Shown here: positions 17,222-25,045 of the stretch, one piece after another
Position numbering within the stretch: the first letter of the stretch is position 1
Layout: each line of letters starts with the position of its first letter
Notes under the pieces: model-generated
Databases searched by the model: none
Told to the model about the DNA's origin: nothing
What the model saw: only the letters and a program-made list of their open reading frames with translations
Translations under genes and position numbers: made by a program
Source of the DNA: Candidatus Gastranaerophilales bacterium
GTDB taxonomy: Bacteria > Cyanobacteriota > Vampirovibrionia > Gastranaerophilales > Gastranaerophilaceae
NCBI GenBank assembly: GCA_017461425.1
Contig: JAFTXY010000011.1
Location: forward strand, 124,001 to 188,000
DNA: 64,000 nucleotides
Direction of reading: 5' to 3'

Positions 17222-18805
17222 TTATGCATCCAGGCTAATACATTTAGCCCCATCAACACCATCAGTTTGCGCGATTTTATCTAGAGTTGATTGCTCAACT
17301 TGGCTATCAACGCTGATTATCATAATAGATTTATTTGAATCGTCAATGCTTTGAGCAACTTGCATTCCTGAAATATTAACATTATCAGAACCTAAAACAC
17401 CTGCAACTTTTGCAACCATATTAGGTTTGTTAATATGAGGAACTAAAAGCATATGTTCTTTTGGCTCAATGCTTGAACAATAGTTATTAATTTGTGTAAT
17501 TCTTTTGATACTTTTTGCAATTAATGCACCTTTTACAAAAGTTTCTTTATCTGCTGTTGCTATTTTTACGCTAATTGCATTTTCATTATCATTAATTTTT
17601 GAAGTTTTAACTTCAATTCCTCTTTCTTTTGCAATAATTGGAGCATTAACATAATTAACGCTATCCATATTTGCGCTCATAATACCTTTTAAAATAGCTA
17701 TTTCTAAAGGTGAAATATCCAAATCAACAAGCTTCCCGCCAACTTGTACGTCAAGAGATTTAATAGCGCCTGTTGATAATTCAGATGCAATTTTTGCAAT
17801 ATTTTCAGCTAAGCCCATATATTCTTTAACTGCTTCAAGTTTTTGAGGTTTTAGTGCAGGAATATTAATTGCGCTTGTTGCATTTCTTCCTGATAAAACA
17901 TCTACAACTTGGTTTGCAACATCAAGAGCAACATTTATTTGCGCTTCATCTGTACTTGCTCCTAGGTGCGGAGTTAGTACAACTTGTTTATCAAAATTAA
18001 TTAATGGTGATTTATCAACATTTTTTTCATCTTCATAAACATCAATTGCACATTGAGAAATTTGACCAGATTCTAGCGCTTTTGCTAAAGCTGCTTCGTC
18101 AATAATTCCGCCACGAGCACAGTTTATAATTCTTGCACCTTTTTTCATACGATTTAAAGTATTAACGTTGATTAATCCTGTTGTTTCTTTTGTTTTTGGA
18201 GTATGAATTGTTAAATAATCAAATAATCCCCAAAAATCGTCTAAATGTTCAACATAAGTTGCGCCCATTTTTTCAACCATTTCACGACTTGCGTATGGGT
18301 CAAAAACAACAACTTTCATACCTAATGCTAAAGCAACATTTGCAACATGTGCTCCGATTTTACCTAAACCAATAACGCCAAGAGTTTTATTATAAACTTC
18401 AACTCCTGTGAACTTTGATCTTTCCCACAAACCTTTTTTAACAGAAGCATCTGCTAATGGAATATTGCGACTCATTGCCATCATCATAGCAATTGTATGT
18501 TCTGCTGCGGCATGTGTATTTCCATCTGGAGAATTTACAACAATAATACCTTTTTGGGTTGCTGCATTAACATCAATGTTATCAACGCCAACACCAGCTC
18601 TGCCTATTATTTTAAGATTTTTTCCTGCTTCAATAATTTTAGCTGTTACTTTTGTTTGAGAGCGAACCAATAATGCATCGTATTCACCAATTATTTCACA
18701 CAATTTATCTTCATCCATTGTAGGAAGATTATCAACTTGTGCAACTCGTGCCACAATTTTAACGGCTAAATCATTTATTTTGTCTGTTATTAATACTTTT
18801 GCCAT
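17222..18805 (-). CDS. serA: D-3-phosphoglycerate dehydrogenase
   Basis: This 527-residue enzyme oxidises 3-phosphoglycerate, the first committed step of serine synthesis. The NAD-binding region has GVIGLGKIGAHVA near residue 145. Catalytic segments are NCARGGIIDE near 232 and TPHLGASTDEAQ near 282. An intervening ASB domain (about 320-445) and a C-terminal ACT domain (about 455-527, NISGMQVAQSI) make it the long type I form, usually serine-inhibited. GAGGA precedes the ATG. It starts 31 bases after the GNAT gene on the same strand, so they may be co-transcribed, although no functional link is obvious. Confidence 0.95.
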   Translation of the reverse strand: MAKVLITDKINDLAVKIVARVAQVDNLPTMDEDKLCEIIGEYDALLVRSQTKVTAKIIEAGKNLKIIGRAGVGVDNIDVNAATQKGIIVVNSPDGNTHAAAEHTIAMMMAMSRNIPLADASVKKGLWERSKFTGVEVYNKTLGVIGLGKIGAHVANVALALGMKVVVFDPYASREMVEKMGATYVEHLDDFWGLFDYLTIHTPKTKETTGLINVNTLNRMKKGARIINCARGGIIDEAALAKALESGQISQCAIDVYEDEKNVDKSPLINFDKQVVLTPHLGASTDEAQINVALDVANQVVDVLSGRNATSAINIPALKPQKLEAVKEYMGLAENIAKIASELSTGAIKSLDVQVGGKLVDLDISPLEIAILKGIMSANMDSVNYVNAPIIAKERGIEVKTSKINDNENAISVKIATADKETFVKGALIAKSIKRITQINNYCSSIEPKEHMLLVPHINKPNMVAKVAGVLGSDNVNISGMQVAQSIDDSNKSIMIISVDSQVEQSTLDKIAQTDGVDGAKCISLDA

Positions 18806-18836
18806 TTTATCTCCTCAATTTATTTTTTACTATTTT

Positions 18837-19811
18837 CTATCCCTTTGGTAGGTATGCTTGTGAATACCTATACGATTGCGTAAAGCCTGCCGACTCATAC
18901 ATTTTAACCGCATTTTGTAAATTTAAATCTAAGCTTGCATTAAGTTCATTTAATTCGATTATTCCGCCTTGATGTAATTTAACAACATCTAAAACAGAAG
19001 CTTTAACTAATGCTTTTGATAAACCTTGATTTCTGTGTTCTTCTAAAATGCCGATTAATGGCAAGTTTGCAATACCATCCCCTGTAACATTAGCTAAACA
19101 GAAGCCTGCAAGTTTGTTTTCGTATAATAAAATTTTGCTTGCTTGTGGTAAAAATCTTCCATAAATTGATGTTGTAATTTTGTGTGCAATATCTCTGCAG
19201 CCATCAATTGATGCAAATCTAACATCAAAATTAACATCAGAAGAATCTTTGAATGAACTATGGATAACTTCTGCTAATTCTTCAAAATAAATATCTCTAT
19301 ATGGAGTTAATTTATATCCGATTGGAAGTTCCATGAAATTAAATTGTGATAATTCTTTTACGTGGTGTTTGTTTTTGATATCAAATACGACAACACCTGT
19401 ATCTATAAAATTGAAACCAAATTCTGCAACTGTTCTTTTGAATGTTTCTTGAACTCCAAGCATTGCATAACTAACAACGCTGTGTTTTCTTTGGGAGCGA
19501 GTTTGTTCCATAAATTTGTCAAATAGACATTTTCTTTTTTCAATTGCATCTTCATTGCCAAGACAATGAACAACAAATAGTTCAATTACATCAACAGGAA
19601 CTGTTGTGTATGCTAAAAATCCTGTTGGAATAGAATCTTCTAGCAAAATAATGCAATTTATCAAACCTTTATTAAATGAATCAATAAAATCATCATATGT
19701 TAAAGGATCAATTTCAAATTTGTAATCTGTTCTGGCTTTAAGGCGAAAATCATTATATGCGCCTTGGAATACTCTAAAATATTTTTCTTCTAATACAGCA
19801 ATCTCATACAT
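18837..19811 (-). CDS. Tandem GNAT-fold acetyltransferase-like protein
   Basis: This protein of about 324 residues looks like two GNAT halves. The C-terminal half has the acetyl-CoA loop region LPLIGILEEHRNQGLSKALV, a clear Q/RxxGxG/A-type motif, followed by ESAGF near the end. The N-terminal half has GFLAYTTVPVDVIELFVVH but no intact P-loop, so it may be a degenerate domain. The open frame extends 60 bases upstream to a TTG at 19871, but that region looks like a promoter (TATACA box). AAGGAAGAG lies about 10 bases before the ATG at 19811, so I use that start. The substrate is unknown. It lies directly upstream of serA. Confidence 0.72.
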   Translation of the reverse strand: MYEIAVLEEKYFRVFQGAYNDFRLKARTDYKFEIDPLTYDDFIDSFNKGLINCIILLEDSIPTGFLAYTTVPVDVIELFVVHCLGNEDAIEKRKCLFDKFMEQTRSQRKHSVVSYAMLGVQETFKRTVAEFGFNFIDTGVVVFDIKNKHHVKELSQFNFMELPIGYKLTPYRDIYFEELAEVIHSSFKDSSDVNFDVRFASIDGCRDIAHKITTSIYGRFLPQASKILLYENKLAGFCLANVTGDGIANLPLIGILEEHRNQGLSKALVKASVLDVVKLHQGGIIELNELNASLDLNLQNAVKMYESAGFTQSYRYSQAYLPKG

Positions 19812-19901
19812 AAAAGCAATACTCTTCCTTGATTTTTGATAATTGTAACATGGAAGATATTTCTTTTTCAAATTTTATGTATAGTTTTGTATCATAAAAA
19901 T

Positions 19902-20588
19902 TTATAATTTTAAAAGAGCACTATGTCTTTTTGTTGTTTGGTTTTCTTTTCTATATGAAAAAAATTTATCGTTATTTTCTATTGTGCAAAACGGACAAAC
20001 ATCAATTTTTTCTACGCCAATTTCTTCTAATTGTCTTTTGTTTATTCCTTTTAAATCCGCATGGTTATTGGAAAATAGACCATGCTTATTTTTTATTGTT
20101 GTAGATAATTTTTCAATTGCTTCATCTGAAGTTTCAAAATGTTCAAAAGATATACAAGGGCCAATTAATGCAATAATATCTTCAGGATTTGAATTAAATT
20201 TTTCTTTCATTTTTAAAACAGTTTTTGATGCAATGTTTGCTGCTGTGCCTCGCCAACCAGCATGGGATACTGCTCCTATATTGTTAATTGGGTCATATAA
20301 AATAATAGGTGTGCAGTCCGCAAAGTTAAGATAAATTGCTGTATCTTTTTTATTTATAATTAATCCATCACAATTTGGATATTCAAATTTATTTTCTTCT
20401 AAAATTTCTATATTATCGCTATGTGTTTGGTTTGGACATATTAAATTCTTTTCTTTAATATTTAAATAGTCACTTATTTCTTTTTTGTTTTCTCTTATTA
20501 TAAGATTTCTTGTTGTAAAAAAATGCTCGATATTTAACATATCGGAGTAATATACATCTTTATTATTTATTTTTTTAATTTTATACAT
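19902..20588 (-). CDS. pgeF: Peptidoglycan editing factor / purine nucleoside phosphorylase (PgeF/YfiH)
   Basis: This 228-residue protein belongs to the DUF152 (YfiH/LACC1) family. Members have been described as purine nucleoside phosphorylases and as peptidoglycan editing factors. The metal-site motifs are visible: NQTHSDNI near residue 55, LNFADCTPIILYD near 90, AVSHAGWRGTA near 110 and IGPCISFEHFE near 140. The C-terminal CPFCTIEN and FFSYRKE are also typical. The start overlaps the end of the fliI-like gene by 8 bases, so the two are coupled. Confidence 0.9.
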   Translation of the reverse strand: MYKIKKINNKDVYYSDMLNIEHFFTTRNLIIRENKKEISDYLNIKEKNLICPNQTHSDNIEILEENKFEYPNCDGLIINKKDTAIYLNFADCTPIILYDPINNIGAVSHAGWRGTAANIASKTVLKMKEKFNSNPEDIIALIGPCISFEHFETSDEAIEKLSTTIKNKHGLFSNNHADLKGINKRQLEEIGVEKIDVCPFCTIENNDKFFSYRKENQTTKRHSALLKL

Positions 20589-21927
20589 TTACGTTTCTCA
20601 TCATATCTTTAAGAGTTTGCAATGTTGTTTGCATAGATACGATATCGGTTGTTCTTTGTTGTAAAAATGCATTAATTTGAGGCATTAATTCAATTGCGAT
20701 ATCTAGTTTAGGATTTGAACCCATTTGATACATGCCAACATCAATTAAATCCTTGTTTTCACGATACAAGGCTAATAAATGGCGCATTTTGCCTGCGGCT
20801 TCTTTATGCTCATCATCTACAATGGTAGACATTAATCTTGAAATAGAACCTAGTGAATCAATTGCAGGATAATGATTTTGTTCTGCAACTTTTCTTGATA
20901 AGAAAATGTGACCATCTACAATACCACGAACAATATCTACGATAGGGTCTGTAATGTCATCACCTTCCATTAAAACTGTGTATAGAGCTGTGATTGAACC
21001 ACGTTCTGAATTTCCTGTGCGTTCAAGCGCTCTTTGAAGCCAAGAAAAAATTGATGGCGGATAACCTTTCATTGTGGGCGGCTCGCCTAATGATAGCCCT
21101 ACTTCACGACCTGCCATAGCGCAACGAGTAACCGTATCTGTCATTAAGAAAACTTTTTTGCCTTGGTCACGGAAATACTCACAAACTGTTGTTGCTGCAA
21201 GTAAACATTTCATTCTGATTAGTGGAGGTTGGTCACCTGTTGCGCAAACAATAACAGATTTTTTCATACCCTCTTCTTTGAGGGCGTCAACAATGAATTC
21301 TTTAACTTCTCTGCCACGTTCTCCGATTAGCGCAACAACGTTAACGTCTGCATCTGAGTTTCTTGCTATCATACCAAGTAGGGTTGATTTACCAACACCA
21401 GAACCAGCAAAAAGTCCCATGCGTTGCCCTGTACCCATAGTCAAAAGACCGTCGATTACTCTAACGCCTGTTGATATTTGTTCTGTGATAATTGGTCTAT
21501 GAAATGCATCTGGAACAGTGCCGTTTATATTCATATATTTGGCATTGGAAACATCCATGGGACGAGAATCCATGGGTTCGCCCAATGGGTTAACTAATCT
21601 TCCTAATAAAAAATCTCCAACAGGGAATAAAATTGGTGCACCTGTTGTTTCAACTAATGAACCTTGTCCAATGCCTTCCCCATCATATAAAAGTAAAAGC
21701 TGAGCAACGTCACCTTTAAAAGCTTGTACTTCGGCTGCTTTTTTTTCGCCTGTGTAAGTTTGGATGTAACATAAATCGCCAATTTTTAAGCCTGGTAATT
21801 TAACTTCAACAGTTAAGCCCAAAAGTTTCGATACAACACCTTTGTATTTATACAAATCTGCATTTTCAATTGTTGAAAATGCTTTTTGTTTTAAATTTTG
21901 AATTTTGTATTCTAATTCTTCGTTCAT
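20581..21927 (-). CDS. fliI: Second FliI/YscN-type export ATPase (divergent paralogue)
   Basis: This protein of about 448 residues is a type III export/flagellar ATPase relative. It has Walker A AGSGVGKSTLLG, Walker B VFLMTDTVTR and the GERGREVKEFI and LGEPPTMKGYPPSIF motifs. The second FliI in this window (35150-36457) matches classical FliI more closely; here DTVTRCAMAGRE and FSWLQRALERTGN deviate. I chose the ATG at 21927. The frame extends to a GTG at 21963, but an extended -10 (TGTTATAAT) lies 7 bases before the ATG, suggesting a leaderless message. It pairs with pgeF, not with flagellar genes. The role could be an alternative export ATPase for the flagellum or for an unseen type III system. 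Confidence 0.82.
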   Translation of the reverse strand: MNEELEYKIQNLKQKAFSTIENADLYKYKGVVSKLLGLTVEVKLPGLKIGDLCYIQTYTGEKKAAEVQAFKGDVAQLLLLYDGEGIGQGSLVETTGAPILFPVGDFLLGRLVNPLGEPMDSRPMDVSNAKYMNINGTVPDAFHRPIITEQISTGVRVIDGLLTMGTGQRMGLFAGSGVGKSTLLGMIARNSDADVNVVALIGERGREVKEFIVDALKEEGMKKSVIVCATGDQPPLIRMKCLLAATTVCEYFRDQGKKVFLMTDTVTRCAMAGREVGLSLGEPPTMKGYPPSIFSWLQRALERTGNSERGSITALYTVLMEGDDITDPIVDIVRGIVDGHIFLSRKVAEQNHYPAIDSLGSISRLMSTIVDDEHKEAAGKMRHLLALYRENKDLIDVGMYQMGSNPKLDIAIELMPQINAFLQQRTTDIVSMQTTLQTLKDMMRNVNV

Positions 21928-21934
21928 CAAGATA

Positions 21935-21940
21935 ATTATA
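21935..21940 (-). promoter_or_regulatory. Extended -10 box of the fliI-like gene
   Basis: TGTTATAAT on the minus strand ends 7 bases before the ATG at 21927. There is no convincing -35, as is common for extended -10 promoters. Confidence 0.5.
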
Positions 21941-21965
21941 ACATTATTTTTTAAATTGCCCACCC

Positions 21966-21994
21966 TTGAAAGGGTTTAGATTTTCTGTTATAAT
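21966..21994 (+). promoter_or_regulatory. Promoter of the 22039 gene
   Basis: TTGAAA (21966-21971), a 17-base spacer and TATAAT (21989-21994), with TGT before the -10. This is the strongest-looking consensus promoter in the window. Confidence 0.75.
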
Positions 21995-22038
21995 TATAGT
22001 AGAAATCCAAATTAAAATCTTTAATACAAAGGAATTTA

Positions 22039-22308
22039 ATGTCATTTAATTTTAACCCAATGCAAAATTTATCTAACGTACAAGCAAGCGCAAAATCATG
22101 CGCTGGTGGTGGCGGAAATACGGGTTATTTTAAAAGAGGACAAGCTGAAGAAGACGAGAATTTAGATTTTAAAACAAAAGATTATCCTGAAGATTCTTTT
22201 GAATCAGAAGGAACATTAGACGAAATTCAATCTCAGAGTTTTTTTGATATAATTAAAAATTTATTTTTAGATTTTGTCGAAGCTATTAAAGGTTTTTTTA
22301 CGAAATAG
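22039..22308 (+). CDS. Small acidic protein of unknown function
   Basis: This 89-residue protein is not one I recognise. The first 35 residues are Asn/Ser/Gly-rich (SFNFNPMQNLSNVQAS, CAGGGGNTGYF). The middle is acidic (EEDENLDFKTKDYPEDSFESEG). The end is an amphipathic helix (FFDIIKNLFLDFVEAIKGFFTK) that could bind a membrane or a partner protein. A clear AAGGA ribosome site and a consensus promoter at 21966-21994 support it. It is divergent from the fliI-like gene. An intrinsically disordered N-terminus with a C-terminal amphipathic helix would suit a secreted or chaperoned protein, but this is speculation. Confidence 0.65.
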   Translation: MSFNFNPMQNLSNVQASAKSCAGGGGNTGYFKRGQAEEDENLDFKTKDYPEDSFESEGTLDEIQSQSFFDIIKNLFLDFVEAIKGFFTK

Positions 22309-22317
22309 GTTTATTAA

Positions 22318-22353
22318 AAAAGTACTATTGTCGTACTCTAAGAGCACTTTTTG
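22318..22353 (+). terminator. Possible weak terminator
   Basis: AAAAAGTACT pairs imperfectly with AGAGCACTTTTT, with a nested GTAC/GTAC pairing, just after the 22039 gene. It is weak. Confidence 0.35.
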
Positions 22354-22447
22354 TGTTTTGCAAGAAGTAATAGTGTGCTAAAATACTATCAGACAAGGCT
22401 TTTGCAATATTAAATTGTATGCTATTACAAATATATTGTTGAATATT

Positions 22448-22475
22448 TTGAAAAATTGTTTTAATAATGTATAAT
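22448..22475 (+). promoter_or_regulatory. Promoter of the accessory islet
   Basis: TTGAAA (22448-22453), a 16-base spacer and TATAAT (22470-22475). Transcription would start about 97 bases before the 22579 gene. The rest of the 270-base gap (22309-22578) is AT-rich and shows nothing else except the palindrome at 22555. Confidence 0.6.
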
Positions 22476-22554
22476 ATATTTATACTTTTATCTAATATTA
22501 TATTTATCATTTGTATTGTTTTTTAATTTAACTTTTTAATTATTGGTTTGAGAA

Positions 22555-22566
22555 TTAGTTAACTAA
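22555..22566. repeat. 12-bp perfect palindrome (possible operator)
   Basis: TTAGTTAACTAA lies 12 bases before the 22579 ATG, just upstream of the ribosome site. It could be an operator or chance in AT-rich DNA. Confidence 0.3.
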
Positions 22567-22578
22567 CGAGGTGGAATT

Positions 22579-23124
22579 ATGCAAAATGCTGTGTATTTAG
22601 GCATGAAATTTAAAGAAAAGAAACTATTAACCCGAGAAAAAATTTTATCTTTAATCAAAGGTGAATTAACAAACGCTAAAATTCTTTATGCAACAAAAGA
22701 AGAATTAATTGAAATTTTAAAAAACGAAAGAAAAGAAAAGTTTTTATTAGAATTTGAAAGATTAAACAATCAATCAACTAACGAAAAAATTGAAGAAATT
22801 TTAGATTTTATTAGATTTATTGCTCAAAAATTAGATGAAAAACGAGCTATTATTGCGCTTCAAACAGGTTTAAGTTTATTAAATAAAAATAGAAAAGATT
22901 GCGCTATCAAAGCAAAAAATGCTCTAAAAGAAGATGGAATTTTTGGTAATAAAACAAAAGCTTCATTATATGAAGCTTGTAAAAACTATAATTCAAGGGT
23001 AATTAAGAAATATATTTTAAAAGGGGTTTTAAATAACATCATTTTTAATACTAAAAATGAAACAAATATTGATACTCAAAAATTATTACAGAATACAAAA
23101 TTATATTTGGAGGAAAAAATCTAA
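22579..23124 (+). CDS. Islet protein with peptidoglycan-binding-like motif
   Basis: This 181-residue protein is mostly helical and basic. Near residues 118-128 the sequence KEDGIFGNKTKASLYEA resembles the (V)DGIxGPKT(L)AAL core of peptidoglycan-binding domains found in phage and GH108-type muramidases. The catalytic part of such enzymes is not present, so it is at most a binding module or a remnant. No signal peptide is seen. GAGGTGG precedes the ATG at a normal distance. It runs directly into the next gene with no spacer. It has the same strand and probably the same message as the 23125 and 23953 genes. I rate the domain call as tentative. Confidence 0.6.
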   Translation: MQNAVYLGMKFKEKKLLTREKILSLIKGELTNAKILYATKEELIEILKNERKEKFLLEFERLNNQSTNEKIEEILDFIRFIAQKLDEKRAIIALQTGLSLLNKNRKDCAIKAKNALKEDGIFGNKTKASLYEACKNYNSRVIKKYILKGVLNNIIFNTKNETNIDTQKLLQNTKLYLEEKI

Positions 23125-23937
23125 ATGTCAGAAACTATTTTAAAAGGCGGAATTAGTTACACAGAAAGTGATTTTGAATATATTTGGCACACAGAAGAAG
23201 GAGCCTGCGAAAAATGCCAAGCATTGAATAATTTAACATTTAAAAATACTGATGAAATTCCAGATAAACCTCATCCAAATTGCAGATGTTGGATAGAAGT
23301 GAGCGATGGAAAAGATAAAGATTACCAAGATTTTCAACAACAACCGGAAGATGATGAGCTTTGCGATTGTTGGGATAAAATTCAAGAAATAATGGATGAT
23401 ATTGAAGAATTAGATGGTGATATAAAATCAAACATTGAAGAAGCTGTAGCTATGCAAAATGAGCTAAATATTAAAATTGGAAATATCGAAGCATTAATTA
23501 ATAAAATACTATTATTGAATTCAAATTATAATTTTAAAACTTTAAAATATTTAAAAATTACAGGAAACATAGCAATTATAGCAACATTAATTGAAAAAGG
23601 TTTAAATGCATATAAGACATTTACTGATTATAAAAAGAATATGGAAAATAAAATTGGCAGACATAATGATAAATACTGGCACACCAAAGCAAATTGTGAT
23701 GTTTCAAAACAAGGCATTATAGATGCTGGATATGCAACATTATTAAGCATTGCAAAAGAAATTTATGATTATTATCGAAAAACACACAAACTCCATATGG
23801 ATTCCAAATCTGTTGCTGAAGATTGCTTGCAAGATTTGTATGTCGATTGGGAAGGAATTAAACAAGGATTAAAAGGTGGTGTGTGTGAAGTCAGAGCAAT
23901 AGAAATGGAAGAAAAATTTAGATATAATAAAAAATAA
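23125..23937 (+). CDS. Islet protein: phage Mu gpF-like Cys motif plus serum-amyloid-A-like C-terminus
   Basis: This 270-residue protein has a mosaic look. Residues about 19-58 read IWHTEEGACEKCQALNNLTF and then KPHPNCRCWIEV, like the C-terminal CxxC...HPNCRC motif of Mu gpF/SPP1 gp7-type phage head proteins. A coiled-coil (about 85-125) and a moderately hydrophobic segment (LKITGNIAIIATLIEKG) follow. The last 90 residues contain NDKYWHTKANCDVSKQGI, then SIAKEIYDYY and later DSKSVAEDC, which resembles the conserved DKYFHArgNydAAqrG...A..iSdaRE pattern of serum amyloid A and bacterial relatives. It starts right after the previous stop with GGAGG upstream. It could be a domesticated phage protein or a secreted effector. 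Confidence 0.6.
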   Translation: MSETILKGGISYTESDFEYIWHTEEGACEKCQALNNLTFKNTDEIPDKPHPNCRCWIEVSDGKDKDYQDFQQQPEDDELCDCWDKIQEIMDDIEELDGDIKSNIEEAVAMQNELNIKIGNIEALINKILLLNSNYNFKTLKYLKITGNIAIIATLIEKGLNAYKTFTDYKKNMENKIGRHNDKYWHTKANCDVSKQGIIDAGYATLLSIAKEIYDYYRKTHKLHMDSKSVAEDCLQDLYVDWEGIKQGLKGGVCEVRAIEMEEKFRYNKK

Positions 23938-23952
23938 AAACAAGGTTGAATT

Positions 23953-24216
23953 ATGAAAAACATATTAAAAATTTTTATATGCATTTTTTTTGTTTTGATA
24001 ATTTCGTCTTTAAAAAATATACCTAATTTATTTAAAAGCGATTATTGCCTGGAAGATGGCGATTGCAAAGCAGGAAGAATAATTATAATTAACAACAAGG
24101 AAATTTTAATCGATAAAAATTCTTGCATTAAAAACAATTGGAATTGGCACGACAAAGGTAATTATTGCAAAATAGAAAATGTAAAATTTTACCCAAAAGA
24201 AATTATTTATGAATAA
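23953..24216 (+). CDS. Small exported or membrane-anchored Cys/Trp-rich protein
   Basis: This 87-residue protein has an N-terminal hydrophobic segment (residues 4-20) after a Lys, serving as a signal or anchor. The outside part has four cysteines and tryptophans in a regular pattern: DYCLEDGDCKAG, then DKNSCIKNNWNWHDKGNYCK. Two disulfides are plausible. I recall small proteins of similar look (CLxxGxC ... W) near toxin-like genes in other bacteria, but I cannot verify this. AAGGT precedes the ATG. It follows the 23125 gene by 15 bases, so it is probably part of the same unit and may be a partner or immunity protein. Confidence 0.6.
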   Translation: MKNILKIFICIFFVLIISSLKNIPNLFKSDYCLEDGDCKAGRIIIINNKEILIDKNSCIKNNWNWHDKGNYCKIENVKFYPKEIIYE

Positions 24217-24220
24217 TATA

Positions 24221-24559
24221 TTAACTATTTATTCTGTCAGATGAAAAAATATAGAATAAAAACAAAATACAGGGTATGGAAATATAAGAATAAATTATAA
24301 CACTAAAAAAAGTTAAAATAATTTGTATTCTAGTTTTTTTGGTTTTGTCTTTTGAAAATAATTTAACAAAAAATGTAAATATTAAAATCAAATCACCAAA
24401 AGGTATAAGAAAAGCACCAATAAAAGAACTTATAAAAAGAATAGCAATAAAAACATCTAATGGTTTATACAAGTAAATAAAAAAGCTTAAAATTGGCACT
24501 ATTGTTAAAAACAAAAGTATAATCGAAACCAACTTAAAAATTTTATCGACTTTATTCAT
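24221..24559 (-). CDS. Small membrane protein, unknown
   Basis: This 112-residue protein has three likely transmembrane helices (about residues 10-30, 35-65 and 80-105) separated by a short Lys-rich loop (KLFSKDKTKKTR). No family is recognised. There is no clear ribosome site, and AT-rich DNA can give spurious hydrophobic frames. The alternating charge and helix pattern, and a similar neighbour on the same strand, make it plausible. It converges with the 23953 gene, leaving four bases between them. Confidence 0.5.
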   Translation of the reverse strand: MNKVDKIFKLVSIILLFLTIVPILSFFIYLYKPLDVFIAILFISSFIGAFLIPFGDLILIFTFFVKLFSKDKTKKTRIQIILTFFSVIIYSYISIPCILFLFYIFSSDRINS

Positions 24560-24576
24560 AACTACATTTTAGCATT

Positions 24577-24918
24577 TTAAATAATATTTTCGAATATAAT
24601 ATTGGCTAAAAAAGTTAAAAAAATAATTAATCCATAAATTAAAATCAAAAGCAAATTCCATTCTAAAAGTTTTTTGGTTTTAATTTTCACGAAAAAATAC
24701 AACAATAACAGAAAAAATAATATTAAAAATATTTTTGGAGTAATACAAGTCAAAAAAATTATCAATTTTTTTGCAATAAAAAAAATAAGATCATTTTCTT
24801 TCTTGTTTTTTACAAATAATATATCTGTGACGAAGCAAAAAAAAGCCAAAGGAAATAAAGTAAGTATATATGATGATAAAAAAAGTATACACTTATGAAG
24901 TTTACTCAAAAAAATCAT
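24577..24918 (-). CDS. Small membrane protein, unknown
   Basis: This 113-residue protein has three likely membrane helices (about residues 10-32, 50-76 and 86-110) with basic loops (KNKKEND, KIKTKK). It resembles its downstream neighbour in size and layout, though the sequences do not obviously align. No ribosome site is clear. The pair is set tail to tail with the three-gene islet, a position where small membrane immunity or accessory proteins occur, but this is inference. Confidence 0.48.
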   Translation of the reverse strand: MIFLSKLHKCILFLSSYILTLFPLAFFCFVTDILFVKNKKENDLIFFIAKKLIIFLTCITPKIFLILFFLLLLYFFVKIKTKKLLEWNLLLILIYGLIIFLTFLANIIFENII

Positions 24919-24985
24919 AAATATATTTTATCAAAAATCATAAAAACATCCAAAAGAGGCAGAAAGCCAAAGGAGAATAATATTC

Positions 24986-25014
24986 TTGAACAATAAATAT
25001 ATTCATATTAAAAT
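24986..25014 (+). promoter_or_regulatory. pgk promoter
   Basis: TTGAAC (24986-24991), a 17-base spacer and TAAAAT (25009-25014), about 30 bases before the pgk ATG. Confidence 0.6.
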
Positions 25015-25045
25015 TAGCTTATATTCATAAATAAGGAGTTTTAAT

